Positions 35,145 to 47,481 of a stretch of DNA of 64,000 nt are shown here, one piece after another (positions within the stretch are counted from its first letter, which is position 1; every line of letters begins with the position of its first letter). The stretch is from Canna indica (lineage: Eukaryota > Streptophyta > Magnoliopsida > Zingiberales > Cannaceae). The DNA lies in assembly GCA_034359265.1 (NCBI GenBank), contig CP136890.1:1800501-1864500 (forward strand), in the 5' to 3' direction. Below the pieces are notes generated by a model. The model did no database searches, was not told the DNA's origin, and saw only the letters and a program-made list of their open reading frames with translations. The translations under genes and the position numbers were made by a program.

Positions 35145-37186
35145 CCTTTCGCTCCTTTTCCCTCGCAACGAGCACCGCCGCCCCGCTTCTTTCTCTCCCT
35201 CCGCAATCCCTCTTGCACTCTTATCTCGCTACCGCAAGACAACGAAAGAACAAAAAGGCAAAAGGGGGCGCGGTGGTGTGTTGTATCTCCTCTCGGCGGC
35301 CAAAACCCTCTTCTTGGCCCTGGTCTACCCGTATATATATAACCCTCGTCTCTCGCTCTAACATAACAAGGTTAATGTTATCTTTTTTATTTCTCGCAAG
35401 AGAGTAACGAGAGAAAGTTATTTATTTATTTATTTATTTATTTTTCGTTTCTTTCTAAAGCTGTAATAAATCAAGAATTCGATTAGATCTGCGACGCCTG
35501 TCTTGGTAACGATCACGAATTCACGATTCCCTCTTTTCCCTGCACGAGTTGCACTTCCAAGTTGCAGCATCTGCACTACCTATTTCTGATATTCCATATT
35601 TACCCCTCTAAATTATATATAATACATTTTTGTAATAACTTCTTAAAAATTAAAAGGGTAACTATTAACACTATATCATGTTTGTGTTTCGTGGCAAAGG
35701 AAATGAGCCGGAGTTGGTACTTTCTTTTCCATTATATTTTAGGAGTGAGCCAATTCTGATATTTTATATTTTTCATGATATGTGAATTTTATCATGTATA
35801 TGATCGGTTTTTAAATTTTAGACTCGGCCTCTACTCTATTGGAACTAAAATTAGACCTTATCCGAAATCTATGATGCAGTGCAGATTTCGAGTATCATAT
35901 TGAAATATGTATATTTATAAGTTTCAGAATACAAATTCTAGATACTTTGCTGGAACATATACATTGGATCCAGAGTACAGGCTTTGGGTATCGATTTCAA
36001 TTCCAATTTTGGGTACCCAATATGTTAGACCTAAAATCAAAATTCATTTTGATCGATTCCTTAATTTTGCCATGGATCTCTATCCAAATTTAATTCAGAT
36101 TTACTTGAAACCTATCTGGTTAAGAAGATTTCAACCGGTTCCGAATTTATCCGATATCCATGCACCCCGCCTAATATTTTTGTAATTGTTACGTGAATAT
36201 GAGTGAATTTATTTTTATTCATGTCATTACGACGACCATATGCCATTCTCGCCTCTTTCTTACGGATTATTAATTGCAAATAATTTTTAGAACTTTAATT
36301 GCACACGTTTGTATTTTTTCCGAAATGGAATTATATTATTGATTGGGACAAATGAAGATTTTAAAACAAATTAATATGCAACGAATATTATTTAATACCG
36401 TGATCTTAAATACTAGTAATTATCGTAAACACAGGAAATTCATGTGCAAATTAAAAAATAACACGCGTTGGAAAATGATAAGCGTATTATTGAAATTTTA
36501 AAATGATGAAAAAGATGAAAAAAATAACACGCGTTGCAAATTCCAATATTTATATACCAAACATGAAAAAGAAAATGAATTTTAGATTCCAAGTACATAT
36601 GAACATAGTACTTGGCTACTTGCTATGCTATCAAAGGATGACGAACATCCATTGGGAATTTGGGATCATTGGAAGATGGGATTAAAATAAAAGCTATGCT
36701 CCTAACTACACAGTAAAAATAAATTATTTAATCATTGTACCTCCCGAACAAAGTTTTATTGCAGAAAAACAGTCTTTCTTGGCAGAAATTTAAGTACGAT
36801 CATGTGGTATGTGATTTTACTTCTCAGTGGGAGCCATTAGTTTGAACTTGGCCAATTTTAAAGATCGAAATCTTTTAAATGACCATTCAAATTAATTTCC
36901 ATGGAATATATTCTCAAGAGAATTTCAATTCCATTGAAGAAATGAATCATTACCATCAAACATCGAATTCTTATAAATGCTACATCAAAGTTTTATCCGT
37001 CAATACCTGAATAGCATACATCCTGCATTTTATCAAACACATTTATACTGAAAGTCCTGCGAGCAGTGAGCAGGAACTTGCGCAAGACTGAAACAAAAAA
37101 CAAAAGTGCCATGAACCGCATTCCCACTGCCAAATATCACCATATTTCATCTTTTTATTTTAGCACGGGGTATTGTCACCATTGAC
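35145..37186. other. intergenic region between GIP1-like and pterin dehydratase
   Basis: The first 200-300 bases are the GC-rich leader and promoter of the leftward GIP1-like gene. A (TTTA)n run lies at 35419-35443. The rest is AT-rich; 35780-36180 is a degenerate stretch with GGTACCCAA- and ATCCGA-type motifs that looks like decayed repeat. The last portion before 37187 is likely the 3' UTR of the next gene. No gene recognised. Confidence 0.5.
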
Positions 37187-40100
37187 TTAGTCAGAAGATG
37201 CTGTATGGTCTCTAGCAGCAGCTTTTTTCCTTAGGAGATGCCCAAACTTGAGTGAACTGATCTTTGCAGCAAGTATAAAATCGCTCTCAGTAAGTCCTCC
37301 TGACATATCAAACCAGTTAATAGCCTAGAGAAGAAGCTCCTGGAAACAAGGATGCATCAGCTATATCCATAGTGATTGGTCCTTAACATAGTTGGACAGA
37401 TATCAAGACATGAGGGATTTAAAGTAAAGGAAGCTTGCAAAATGCTTATTTCAAGGCTTGCTAGGCTGCCAAGAAAATTGTGTGAACTGAAACCTCCGAA
37501 TTATGAGACTATTCAAGGTTTTAAACTCCCTTGGTAGTGCCATATCCACATGATCTGCCTTGTGCGTCTTATAGTACACCAAATACTTAGCAAGACGGAT
37601 CATCATTTTGGTAAGGCGAACTAAGAATGAGACCAAGCCAGTCACAGTATAACTTCAGGTAAAAGTCAAATTTTTTGCATATCCACATAATGTAAAATTC
37701 ATAAACAATAGTGGAACTTTTAAATTATGTAAGCAAGAGGAAAGATGTCTTTGCTCAGAACTCATAATGATTTTCTGTTGTAGCTTGGAATATTGCCCTA
37801 GAATGTTTTTGCTCATTACACAATTGATACAGTGGGATATTGAGAATTAAATTCGCACTTGGAATGGAGGATGGCAGCAGAAACTTGCCCCCCAACACTC
37901 GCAGCAAAAGAAAGAAAACAAAACCATACCCAAATCAATTATATATGCATTTTGATCTTCATAGACATGCAGGAGAAAAAAGCAGAATCCAAGTGTTCTT
38001 GTCAAATTTGACAGATAAACCTACTGCTTAGAATTCATGTTTGAATATGAGAAGCGTGCACTACCTTGTCTGTTGATCTTCAGATATATGCAATTAAAGG
38101 ACCAGAATAGAATACTGAGGTGATATCAACGGCAAATAAAAACTTACCAACTGAATGAGTCCATATGTCAATTTTGACATTGTTCCAACCAACCAGATGA
38201 AGGTCAGGATGATGCCCTATGAAAGAAAACGTTCTCCATCAGTATACATCCAATACCCAGTAAGTTGTGTAATGACAACATATGATTTGAAGTATGTCAA
38301 GGAATTTATTGAATGTCAAAGACATTATTAGAAATTATTAGCTACTAGCACTGCCACTTAGTTTTTCTGATTTATCATTTTTTAACACCCCAAATTATAG
38401 CTAACCCAAAGAAATTTGAAGACATCAAGTATGTTCTGTGGATTGTTTCTTACACAGGTGCTGCATCAGAATACAAAAGCTTGAAATCCAAAATCGATGG
38501 AGGATGTATTCATGCAAACACCATGTTTTAGCAAATGGCCAACAGTACTTGAAACAAAATTATCTGGAAGATTGTAAATGATAAGTTTTGAAGCCTTGAA
38601 GGCAAAGAATAGACACCTTATACACAGAAAAATGCTATGAAAGGTTTATTCCAACCTTATATATGTGGGGACAGGAAAAAGGTGCAGAGCCAAAGATTGA
38701 TAAGAAAACATAGGCATACTTCATTGAGTATAAATATTTTATATTGACATCCTGGTTTGAAGTGCCATAATCAAATACACCAAGATTAGCACTTGCTTAA
38801 GTGCTCTCACTTAAATACTCCTGAATTTGCAAGCTATTTGTATTATTCGTGCAAATAAGTTAAAGGTAAAAAATGAAAAGTAACAGAAAACATAACAACT
38901 GGAGGAGGCCAAGACTGATATAAGGAAAAAAAATGTTGACTGATGCTGTTTATTGTAATAAAAACTCATTAAGATGATAGAATATCAACAGACTAGCATT
39001 TGGGAAGATGAGACCACAGATAATGCTAAAATCTATAAACTAGGTGGCCATTGAGTATAAAACTATAAATATCTTGATAGTTGATAGTGAAATAGTTCAA
39101 AGCAGAACATGCTACATGGTATCACATTGAATTTTTTAAAAAAAAATAACTACTAATTGAAATTGTAATGTCATATATTTATGTTGATGATTCAAGGTCA
39201 AACAGTGGGGAGCATCACATTGCATCCACAAAGACTAAATAAAATCACCATTTCTACAAAAATCTAATTTCCAGCCGAGAAAGCATATAACAACCAAGCT
39301 CTACATAACAAGGCAATTTAACATAACTTGATATATAACTGAATCTCGGTTCTGAGTTATGTAGACATTAGCATGTGCACCCAAATAAAAGATATTTTGA
39401 TTCAGATACTTGTCAACCAGAATTATAAAGAGAGATGAATAAACTAGGTGCCCAACCTTAATAAAGTTTAGACAGGACTGTTGATATTATTATTTTTAGC
39501 AAGTTTGCCTATTGGTCCTAAATAAGCATGTCAGCAAACATGTAGAATAAGTAGATTCAAGTACTCATAGATAAGACAAATTTGTATATTTTTATGGACC
39601 AATATAAGCGCACAGCTATATATCCTATCATGTAATTTCAAGAAAAATATATATCATCAAAAATGTGCAGCTATAGGTTTGAACACCACCTTCTGCGTCA
39701 GCAATATCTGCCACAAGCTGAAAAAACTCTAATCCTTTGGTAAAGCTCTTCATTTTCCATGATTGGTGCAACTTTAGGGTGTCACCCTCACTCACCAATC
39801 CCCACCCTGGAACCTATTTTAGACACTATATTCAGAAACAAGTTTCTTAACTCAACAAAAAGACTATATACCTGGATACGTACAATATTGTACCACATGT
39901 ACAAAAACAACACAGCCTCTTGCCTTACAGGGTAAAAAAAACTAGAAAATTGTTCTGAACCTGAGCAAGTAGTTCATTAGCTGCCTGTTCGGACATGGGT
40001 CGTAGATCCTTTGAGCTGCATGGGACACATTTCTTGGAAGCTAAATCTGCAACATGACATGTTGATATCACATGAAATGAGAAAAATATGGCACCAATTT

Positions 40101-43100
40101 CTATTTCTATACAGCAAAAATAGTAATATTTTTGAAATGTGTCAAAAAGTGTGACACATCAGAAGAAGATCCTTCATGCAATGATAATGTAATTTCTTTA
40201 ACGTGGACAGTACAAAAATCATTGCAGATTGTTCATCTCATATTCGGTCTTCTTAAACAATCATATAAAAGACAAGGGAAAAGGGCCAAATTTGCCCCTG
40301 AAGTATTAAAAAAGGTGCAAATTTGCCCCTTAACTATGTTTTTGATCAAAATTGCCCTCGATGTTACATAATTGGATCAATTTTGTCATTTTTCTTAACG
40401 GAAGTCCACGTCAGCAAACCGAAGCCAATGTGGCAAGTAAAGCTCGGCCACATAAGATGCCACGGTGGAAAATGACACATGACAATTATGTACTAACAAG
40501 GGTAATTTTGGCCCAAAACATATTTAAGGGGCAAATTTGCACCCTTTTCAATACTTCAAGGGCAAATTTAATCATTTTTTCTTTTATATATTATTAAAAC
40601 TATAAGAATGATGTTGATATCATCTTTACCAAAATCAATAAAATATAAGCTCGACAATTATACTTTGTATTGTAAAAATGATATTTTTTCTTAATTGTTT
40701 ACTCAAAGATATGAATTATCAGCTTTAATCACTTGTCATTGTAATAAGAAACCAACCAACATAGTAGGGGTGAGTTCGGGTCGGGATGGGTCAAGATTTG
40801 GTATGTCTCAGTCCCGTCCCGATTTTGAGTTGGGACGCAAATATGTGTCCCAGTCTCGGTCCCAAATACGAAGCATCCTAATTTTGTCCCGGTCCCGTCC
40901 CGATTTTGAACTGGGTCAGGATTCTCACCAAACTTTCGGGGCGGGTCGGACCGGGATAACCGGAATGTCCCGACCCGTGCTCACCCCTACAACAAAGCCT
41001 GCAATAGTAACCATGAGAAACTACAAACTAAAAAAATAAAAAGTCTCATGAATCTTGTAATAAACACATAAAGGAGGGAAATTAATAAATAGATAAAAGA
41101 AGCAAAACAAATAGCAAATGATATCAAGAGCCAAGATGTTAGCTAAATAAGGCAACACCATCACGATTTACAAACGCAAGCATTACCACACTGTTAATAA
41201 TAATTAAATTTAATCAAGTTTTATTTTAGTAATCAAGATATATCTTTTTTAATATTGTTTTTGTTTCATCTTTAAAATATAGAAGTATTTAAATTCTAAG
41301 GTAGAAGCTAAACTTGCAGAAATCGTGCAATAGACATAAAACATTTGGCTGGGCATCATATAGATTTTATTCAAGGGAAAATATCCAAATTTGCCTCTGA
41401 AGTATTGAAAAAAGTGTAAATTTGTCCCTGAAGTATTGAAAATGATGCAAATTTGCCCCAAAAGTATGTTTCGGGCCAAAATTGCCCTTGTTAGTACATA
41501 ATTGTCACGTGTTATTTTTCATCGTGGCATCTTATGTGGTTGAGCTTCACTTGCCATGTTGGCTTTCGTTTGCTGACGTAGACTTCCATTAAGAAAAATG
41601 GCAAAAATGATCCAATTATGTAACGTCGAGGGAGATTTTGGTTAAAAACATAGTTAAGGGGCAAATTTATACATTTTTCAATAATTCAGGAGTAAATTTG
41701 GCCCTTTTCCCAAAAGACAATAGAAAAAAAGAAATCAAATTTAAAAGGTTCGCGCGAGGCCAGAGAGTGACATTCCACTGAACTATTCCTAATGGACCCT
41801 TCCTCACCTTTCAACTTTATACATAAAAATGAGCCTTTTAATATAAGGACCATAATTTTATTCCATGACTGCTTTAATCAAAGTGTGTAGCATTTCATCA
41901 TCAGAATATGCAAAGACATGATTTCACTCAAACCAACTACAGGAATTTATCAATCTGAGGATTGCATGTGTTTCCATGCCAACATGTGTGGGCAGGATAA
42001 CACCAAGCCTCCACAATGTTGCTAATTGGTATGTTAATGATGTCCCTCATGATCACAAACCTAAAAGCCTTGAGTAGTCAATTAATATACAATGAAACCT
42101 TTGCTCGTGGAAGAAAGGTTTGTATATCTATAAGTTTCGCTGTATACTACATCCTAAAAATAGAATACACACAAAGAGAGTCAATGCACACCTTGGGATA
42201 AGGAACAAGAAGTAAAGCCATAGGTAAACCTCCTACTCGATGACATGTTAACATGGCCTTGCTGCAGCTTGACAATTTGATTACCTGAACTGCATGCATA
42301 TGGGGGAAGTGTTCAGATAAACAAAAGAAAACAGAAAAGATGACTAAAATGAGTGTTTCCGAAACCACAATGTAGTAGCCAGCTACTTCAATACACTCAT
42401 CACAGGCTTATTTATCGGAATACAGGCTTATTTATTCGAATACAGGCTACTGTTCTGACTTCCAATAAGCAATAATACCCTTAGATGACTTGGAGGTTTT
42501 TGCAAGGGAGATAATGGAAGGAATTCACCAGTTCTTGTATAAGAACTTCCTTTTAGAAAAAAGTGGGGAAATGGAAGGGTAAGGTTGCCTCCATAGGACC
42601 ATCACCCTCCATTATGTGCAGTTTTCAGTTTCCCAGTCAGGAGAGGAATTCTTTTCTCATGCAAAGAAGATAAATTATTTCTTCCCCAAACACCAAAGAG
42701 AATCGTTTTCTAGGAATTTAGAGCACACAGAAGTCAACAATATTCAGGAGCAAAGGTACCTATTTTGCCTACTCACATAAATCATAATGTCCAATACAGC
42801 AATACCAAGACAAGCAACTAAAATTTATCGCAAGAACCGCTCAATCAATCGAAACCAGATATCGAACAGCTACTGAGCAATTTCAAGTTGCAGAAGAAGC
42901 TAAAAATGATCCATTTTCTTCCCGAATTAAACCAGATAAACTTTTGGTAGAACATGAATGAGGATATCATACCATCCATCTCCCTGGATCTGGAGCGGCA
43001 CCTTGGCTCTCAGGAAAGGCACCTGAAAAGGAGAAGCAAAGAGTAGGTAGATAAGAGGAGTTGCGGTCAGTTTAATTAAATGGAGAAGTTAGGGATCGGA

Positions 43101-43186
43101 AAGAGGAAAGAATAAGACAATAAGAGAGGAAATAGAGAAGGGACATTAGCGAGAGCGAGGAAGCGCGTCAGGAGCATCCGGTTCAT
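37187..43186 (-). CDS. pterin-4a-carbinolamine dehydratase (PCD/DCoH family)
   Basis: Dehydrates 4a-hydroxy-tetrahydropterins, regenerating oxidised pterin cofactor; plants also link the family to folate and moco-related metabolism. Coding exons in transcript order: 43145-43186, 42973-43022, 42192-42289, 39961-40046, 39690-39813, 38148-38216 and 37187-37299; 582 nt, 193 residues, phases all agree. Residues about 64-175 are the PCD domain: DLASKKCVPCSSKDL, VPGWGLV, LHQSWKMKSFTKGLEFF, EGHHPDLHLVGWNNVKIDIW (the HHP active-site signature) and GGLTESDFILAAKI. The Arg/Ser-rich start MNRMLLTRFLALA, with few acidic residues, suggests an organellar, probably mitochondrial, presequence. The first donor (AAT|GTCCCT) is weak, so exon 1 is the least certain. 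Intron 3 hosts a Mutator-like element. Confidence 0.9.
40276..41711. mobile_element. non-autonomous Mutator-like element with long inverted ends
   Basis: The outer ends GGGAAAAGGGCCAAATTT (left) and its inverse at the right are flanked by exact 9-bp duplications AAAAGACAA (40267-40275 and 41712-41720). The terminal inverted repeats are about 305-335 bp (40276-40581 and 41375-41711), both containing GAAGTATT-AAAA, GGGGCAAATTT, ACATAATTG and a CCACG-TCAGCAAACG-like block. Long ends plus a 9-bp duplication are diagnostic of MULEs. The middle has no transposase and holds a smaller inverted-repeat element. Each arm is itself internally near-palindromic, so the structure may derive from two MITE copies. 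Confidence 0.8.
40764..40990. mobile_element. 227-bp MITE nested in the Mutator-like element
   Basis: Ends GTAGGGGTGAGTTCGGGTCG and, reversed from the right, GTAGGGGTGAGCACGGGTCG form a near-perfect inverted repeat of about 23 bp. The interior is full of GTCCCGTCCCGATTTTGA-type subrepeats. The AGGGGTG end is typical of hAT MITEs. I found no exact flanking duplication, so the class is tentative. Confidence 0.65.
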
Positions 43187-43731
43187 CGCTGAACTGGGTT
43201 CGAGTTGAGGTGCTGAGGACGGGTCGAGACGACGGAGCTTGGTGGGTGCGCGCTTGAGCGGAGGCGGCGAAGGACACTCGCGTTGGGCCGAGAACAAGTG
43301 CAATGGGCCGGAACGGAGACAAGTTTGATACGACAACCACGTTATAGATCCGACCCGATAAGCATAACAGTCGGATCTGGACTGGGCGGATCAGCCATAA
43401 ACCTGGAAAGTCCAATTGGGCCGGCCATTTTAATCATTGACTGTCTCTTTGAGACGACAGAAGTGGAGCTGTTGACGGGTTCACCCACGAGAGACGCGCC
43501 TGGCCAATCGTTGAAGCGGTGGAGAGGTGGACTGACCTCCCCCTCATTGAAGCGGTCAGATCCCATCACCTGCGCGCCTCTGCCAAGTAAATGAGCCCAC
43601 AGTGCCAAAACATCTGACTCCGACCCTTCGCGGTCGCGTTCTTATCACCTCGTAAACTGCCACGTGCCCCAACTCGAAGGCCCCTTCTTCCCTCGAGTCA
43701 CCTTCTTCTCCTTTTAACTCTCTTCATTGCA

Positions 43732-43785
<54 letters not shown>

Positions 43786-43832
43786 AAGACGACTTGTCTT
43801 TCGTCTTCAGAAGTCTTTTATCTTCTTTAAAT
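43187..43832. promoter_or_regulatory. divergent promoter region, dehydratase / WRKY
   Basis: 646 bases separate the two outward-facing start codons. The region contains a W-box TTGACT (43437-43442) on the WRKY-sense strand, consistent with the auto- or cross-regulation common in WRKY genes. It also has GGGCCG motifs and a long CT microsatellite in the WRKY leader. Core promoter positions cannot be fixed from sequence alone. Confidence 0.5.
43733..43782. repeat. (CT)n microsatellite in the WRKY leader
   Basis: About 25 CT units ending 50 bases before the WRKY start codon. GA/CT tracts are common in plant 5' UTRs and can bind GAGA-binding (BBR/BPC) factors; a role here is inference. Confidence 0.92.
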
Positions 43833-46800
43833 ATGGATAAAGATGGCCGTGGACGGCGAAGCTTGGAGATCACTGATTCATCCGGGAGCAAATCCGGTTC
43901 GTTTGACTCGTTCAACAGCACGAGCAATAGGAGCACCGGCCCCAGTGATGACGACTTCTCTTCCGGCATCAGCTTCCTGGCGAAGGATGGCGGCAGGGTA
44001 GACGATGGTTGTGTGGCAGAGGGCGGAAGGAAGCGTGTAGCGGTGGATGAGATGGACTTCTTCGCGAAAGCGGAGAAGAACCAAGCGAGACCGACGTCGA
44101 CGGATCAAGATGTGCCCGATCTTAGTCTACAGAACGAAGATCTCGCCATGAATGTTAGTGATTAATTTATTTTGCATTCTAATTAAATTCTATATAAGAC
44201 TATATATATAGTAGGTTTCTTATTGGGCGATCAAATCATTATACTTTTATTTCTAAATAGTAGTTCTAATCTCTTTTTCTTTTCCTATGATATATTGATA
44301 TGTAGATTGGTTTCCGATTATTCTCTGCGAACTTGGAAGTTGAGCAGCAGATGGTGCAAGGTCAAGTGCCGCATGATGACGAGAAAACTGTTAACAATGG
44401 GGTTAGGATGGAATCCATAAATTATCTAGGAATACAGGTGGATAGATCCATTTCAGATAATCGTTTTAAAAAGTGACCTTTCATATAATTTTTTATCAAA
44501 ATTATATGAATGTGGACAAAAATACATATTGTCTTTGTTTCTTCTTTTACTTTCGTCCCTGCTTATTTGTCTCCTTCTCTTGTTCTTTTTTTCGTCGAAT
44601 TCACCATCGATGATCGTCACTTGTCACTCTCGCACCCTCTCCTCTCATCGACCAACGTGCAATTCTGCATCGTGATTTCGTCGATTCATTTTTGACATTC
44701 CACAATCATCTTTGGCATGAATCAGATTCTCCTCGCTCTTTTTTTATAAGTGATCTGTAGCACAAACAGAAATCACACAAGCAACAAAAATATGAGTGTG
44801 GAGTATTTTGTCTTTATCTTGGGTCGTTAACTCTATCGACGAGTTGTCCCGATTGTTGACATCTTAGACGAGTTATTTTGGGTTGTTTGTTGATATCTTG
44901 AGAAAAATGTGATCTTTATCCCTTGTTGTTAGCATATGGACAAGGTGCTCGGCCGGGTTGTCCTAGGTTGTTGACGTTCAGGGGGTGTGTGTTGTATTTG
45001 TTTATTGTTTGTTGGCATATTGACGACTTGTCCTGGGTTATCGATACATGGACGAGTTGTTGAAACAGAAATATCTTTCCATTATATACATGTTAGGTAC
45101 CAATGAGGGCAATTTTTATATGCGCTTTTTTATATGACCTTTTTGAAATAAGCGTTTTAAAAAGTAACCTCCTTATTAGTTTAACAAAGTATAGCCAAGA
45201 AAATAGTTTTCTGAACAAAAATTGCCCTCATTGATACCTTACATGTATGATGAAAAGATGTGTCTGTTTCAACAACCCGTTCATGTGTCGACAACCCGGG
45301 ACAACTCGTCTATATGCCAACAAACAATGGACAAAAATAATACACCTCATCCTGAATGTTAACAACCCAGAACAATACGAAAACAACTTGTCCATATGTC
45401 AAGGGACAAAAATAACACACCTCACTCTGGATGTCGACAACACAGGACAGCCCGTCTAGGGTGTCGACACTCAAAACAATTCGTCGACAGAGTCAACGAC
45501 CCGGGACAAAGATAAAACATCTCGCACTCATATCTTTGTTGCTTGTGTGATTTTTATCTATGTTATAGATCACTTATAAGGAAGAGAAGAATTTGTCAAT
45601 TTGGTTCATGCCAAAGATAATTGTGGGATGCCAAAAATAAATCGACAAAATTGCACCGTAAAATTGCACGTTGGTTGGTGAGAGAAGTGGGTGGGGGGAG
45701 TGACAAGGGACGACCACCGGTGGTGAATCCGGCAAAGAGAGGGAGAATAAGGTATGGAGACGAATGAGCTCGGGGTGGAAGGAGCAGAAGAGATAATGAT
45801 ATACATTATTTTTATCCATTCATATGAAATGACCAAATACCATGAGAAGGGTTATTTTTAAAAACATTTATTCCAAAAGGATCTGTCCACTCAATTTCAT
45901 ATTATATATATAACCAGTTATATATATCTTTAATTTTTTTGGAACCAGCAGTTAGCAAGGTTGCGAGCAGAACTTGCACGCATGAAGGAAGAGAACCAGC
46001 AGCTGAAGAATACGCTTCAAAAAGCAGCAGACAATTACAATGCTTTGAGTTCTCATTTGATGAAACTGGTGCAGGAACAAAACATAAAAATTCATGAGCA
46101 TGAGGTATATATATATTAATCAATGCTGTAATATACAACAATTAATTAAATGTTATTGTCATTAATTAATTACTAGCTATATATATAGGTTGAGGTTGAT
46201 TCTAGAAATAAAGAAGAGTACAATGAAAGAGTAGTTGTTCCAAAGCAGTTGCTGGATCTCAGGCCGTCGCCTTCGTCAATGGCACCCAATGAAGAGTTCC
46301 ACGGCTCGGTTAGGGATGAAGGAACTCACGAGGATCGCTCCTTCTGCAACATTGACGCCGAGGAGACGACGCCATCAATGGATGGCAAGGAAGTCAGCTC
46401 AGTGATTACCTCTGGCCAAGGGTTAAAGACAAGCTCACTGGTGCAGGAAATGCCCAATCTATTGCATTCTAAGAACTCGGATCAGCAAGACCATGAAGCA
46501 ACTATGAGGAAGGCTCGGGTTTCTGTTCGAGCTCGTTCGGATGCACCTACGGTACTGTGAATCTTTTAATTTCTACGTTAATTATAACGAGCGTTTTAAT
46601 TCCTTTATATAGAGAGGAAGCTTGTATTCATCCTCATAATTAATTAATTAATTAGATCAACGACGGATGCCATTGGAGGAAGTACGGGCAGAAGAAGGCG
46701 AAGGGAAACCCTTGTCCTCGGGCTTATTTTCGGTGCACCATGGCCGAAAATTGCCCAGTTCGCAGACAAGTATATATAATTGATTTTATGCGCTCAATTT

Positions 46801-47481
46801 GCGCTGTTAATTAAAGCAATCTTCTTGGTCACATGATTATTCTCAACTGCATAGGTTCAACGATGTGCTGAGGACCAATCTGTGCTGATAACAACCTACG
46901 AGGGGACTCACAACCATGAGCTCCCTCCGGCAGCCATGGCGATGGCATCCATCACTTCGGCGGCGGCGTCGATGCTATTATCCGGCTCCACTACGTCAAC
47001 CGGCGAAGGGTTGATGAACCCTAACAATTTACTCGCGAGAGCTATAATGCCGAATTCATCATCGAGCATGGCGATGATATCGGCGTCTGCTCCATTTCCG
47101 ACGGTCACATTGGATCTCACTCAGACGCAAAACCCTATTCATCGGCAGAGGTGGAAGACGGCCCTTCAATTTCAAGCCTCACTTGCCAACACCGGCTCCT
47201 TCGCTTCGTTGCCGCAAGTCTTCGACCAGCCGCTGCACTCGAACAAGTCCACTTTGTCGGGGCTGCAGATGTCGTCAATGGGAGTCGGCGACGTCGGAGC
47301 CAAGTTTCTGCAGTTGAAATCACAGTCGTCGACGCAGTGGAGATCACTGGCTGATACGGTGAGCAAGGCGACCGCTATCGCCAACGACACTAACTTCACC
47401 GCTGCCTTTGTCTCCTGGCTCAGCACCGCCATGGGTTGCAAAGGCGACGGTGACACCCATCAAACGGCCGACAGCAAGTGA
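43833..47481 (+). CDS. group IIb WRKY transcription factor
   Basis: Nuclear DNA-binding regulator of the WRKY6/31/42-like subgroup, which binds W-boxes. Exons: 43833-44153, 44306-44437, 45949-46104, 46189-46551, 46656-46769 and 46855-47481; 570 residues. Residues about 152-203 form the leucine-zipper coiled coil typical of IIa/IIb ([17 protein letters not shown]). The WRKY domain spans about 325-383: WRKYGQK at 331-337 and zinc ligands C351, C357, H381, H383 (C-X5-C-X23-H-X-H). The intron after PVRRQ is the conserved VQR-type intron of groups IIa/IIb. The C-terminal part has the IIb blocks [19 protein letters not shown] and FPTVTLDLT. Unusual: His instead of Gln just before WRKYGQK, Lys instead of Met just after it. 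The exon 3 acceptor is a NAGNAG (45949 or 45952). Confidence 0.95.
44438..45890. mobile_element. 1.45-kb foldback element in WRKY intron 2
   Basis: Two arms of about 670-680 bases (44438-45116 and 45222-45890) are inverted copies of each other, around a loop of about 105 bases. Paired blocks include GTGGATAGATCC/GTGGACAGATCC at the tips, CCAACGTGCAATT, CTTTGGCATGAA, ATCACACAAGCAACAAA, GACGAGTTGTCC and CAATGAGGGCAATTTTT. There is no coding capacity, and I found no clear target duplication. The first two bases of the left tip serve as the GT donor of the host intron. Confidence 0.85.

Noticed and set aside
34950..35361. Open frames on the + strand across the GIP1-like first exon
   Set aside because: Shadows of the GC-rich first exon and leader; the - strand frame carries the recognisable GIP1 domain.
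36503..37180. Possible extra exon or gene upstream of the dehydratase 3' end
   Set aside because: No splice-consistent frame or known motif; the dehydratase chain is complete with a stop at 37187.
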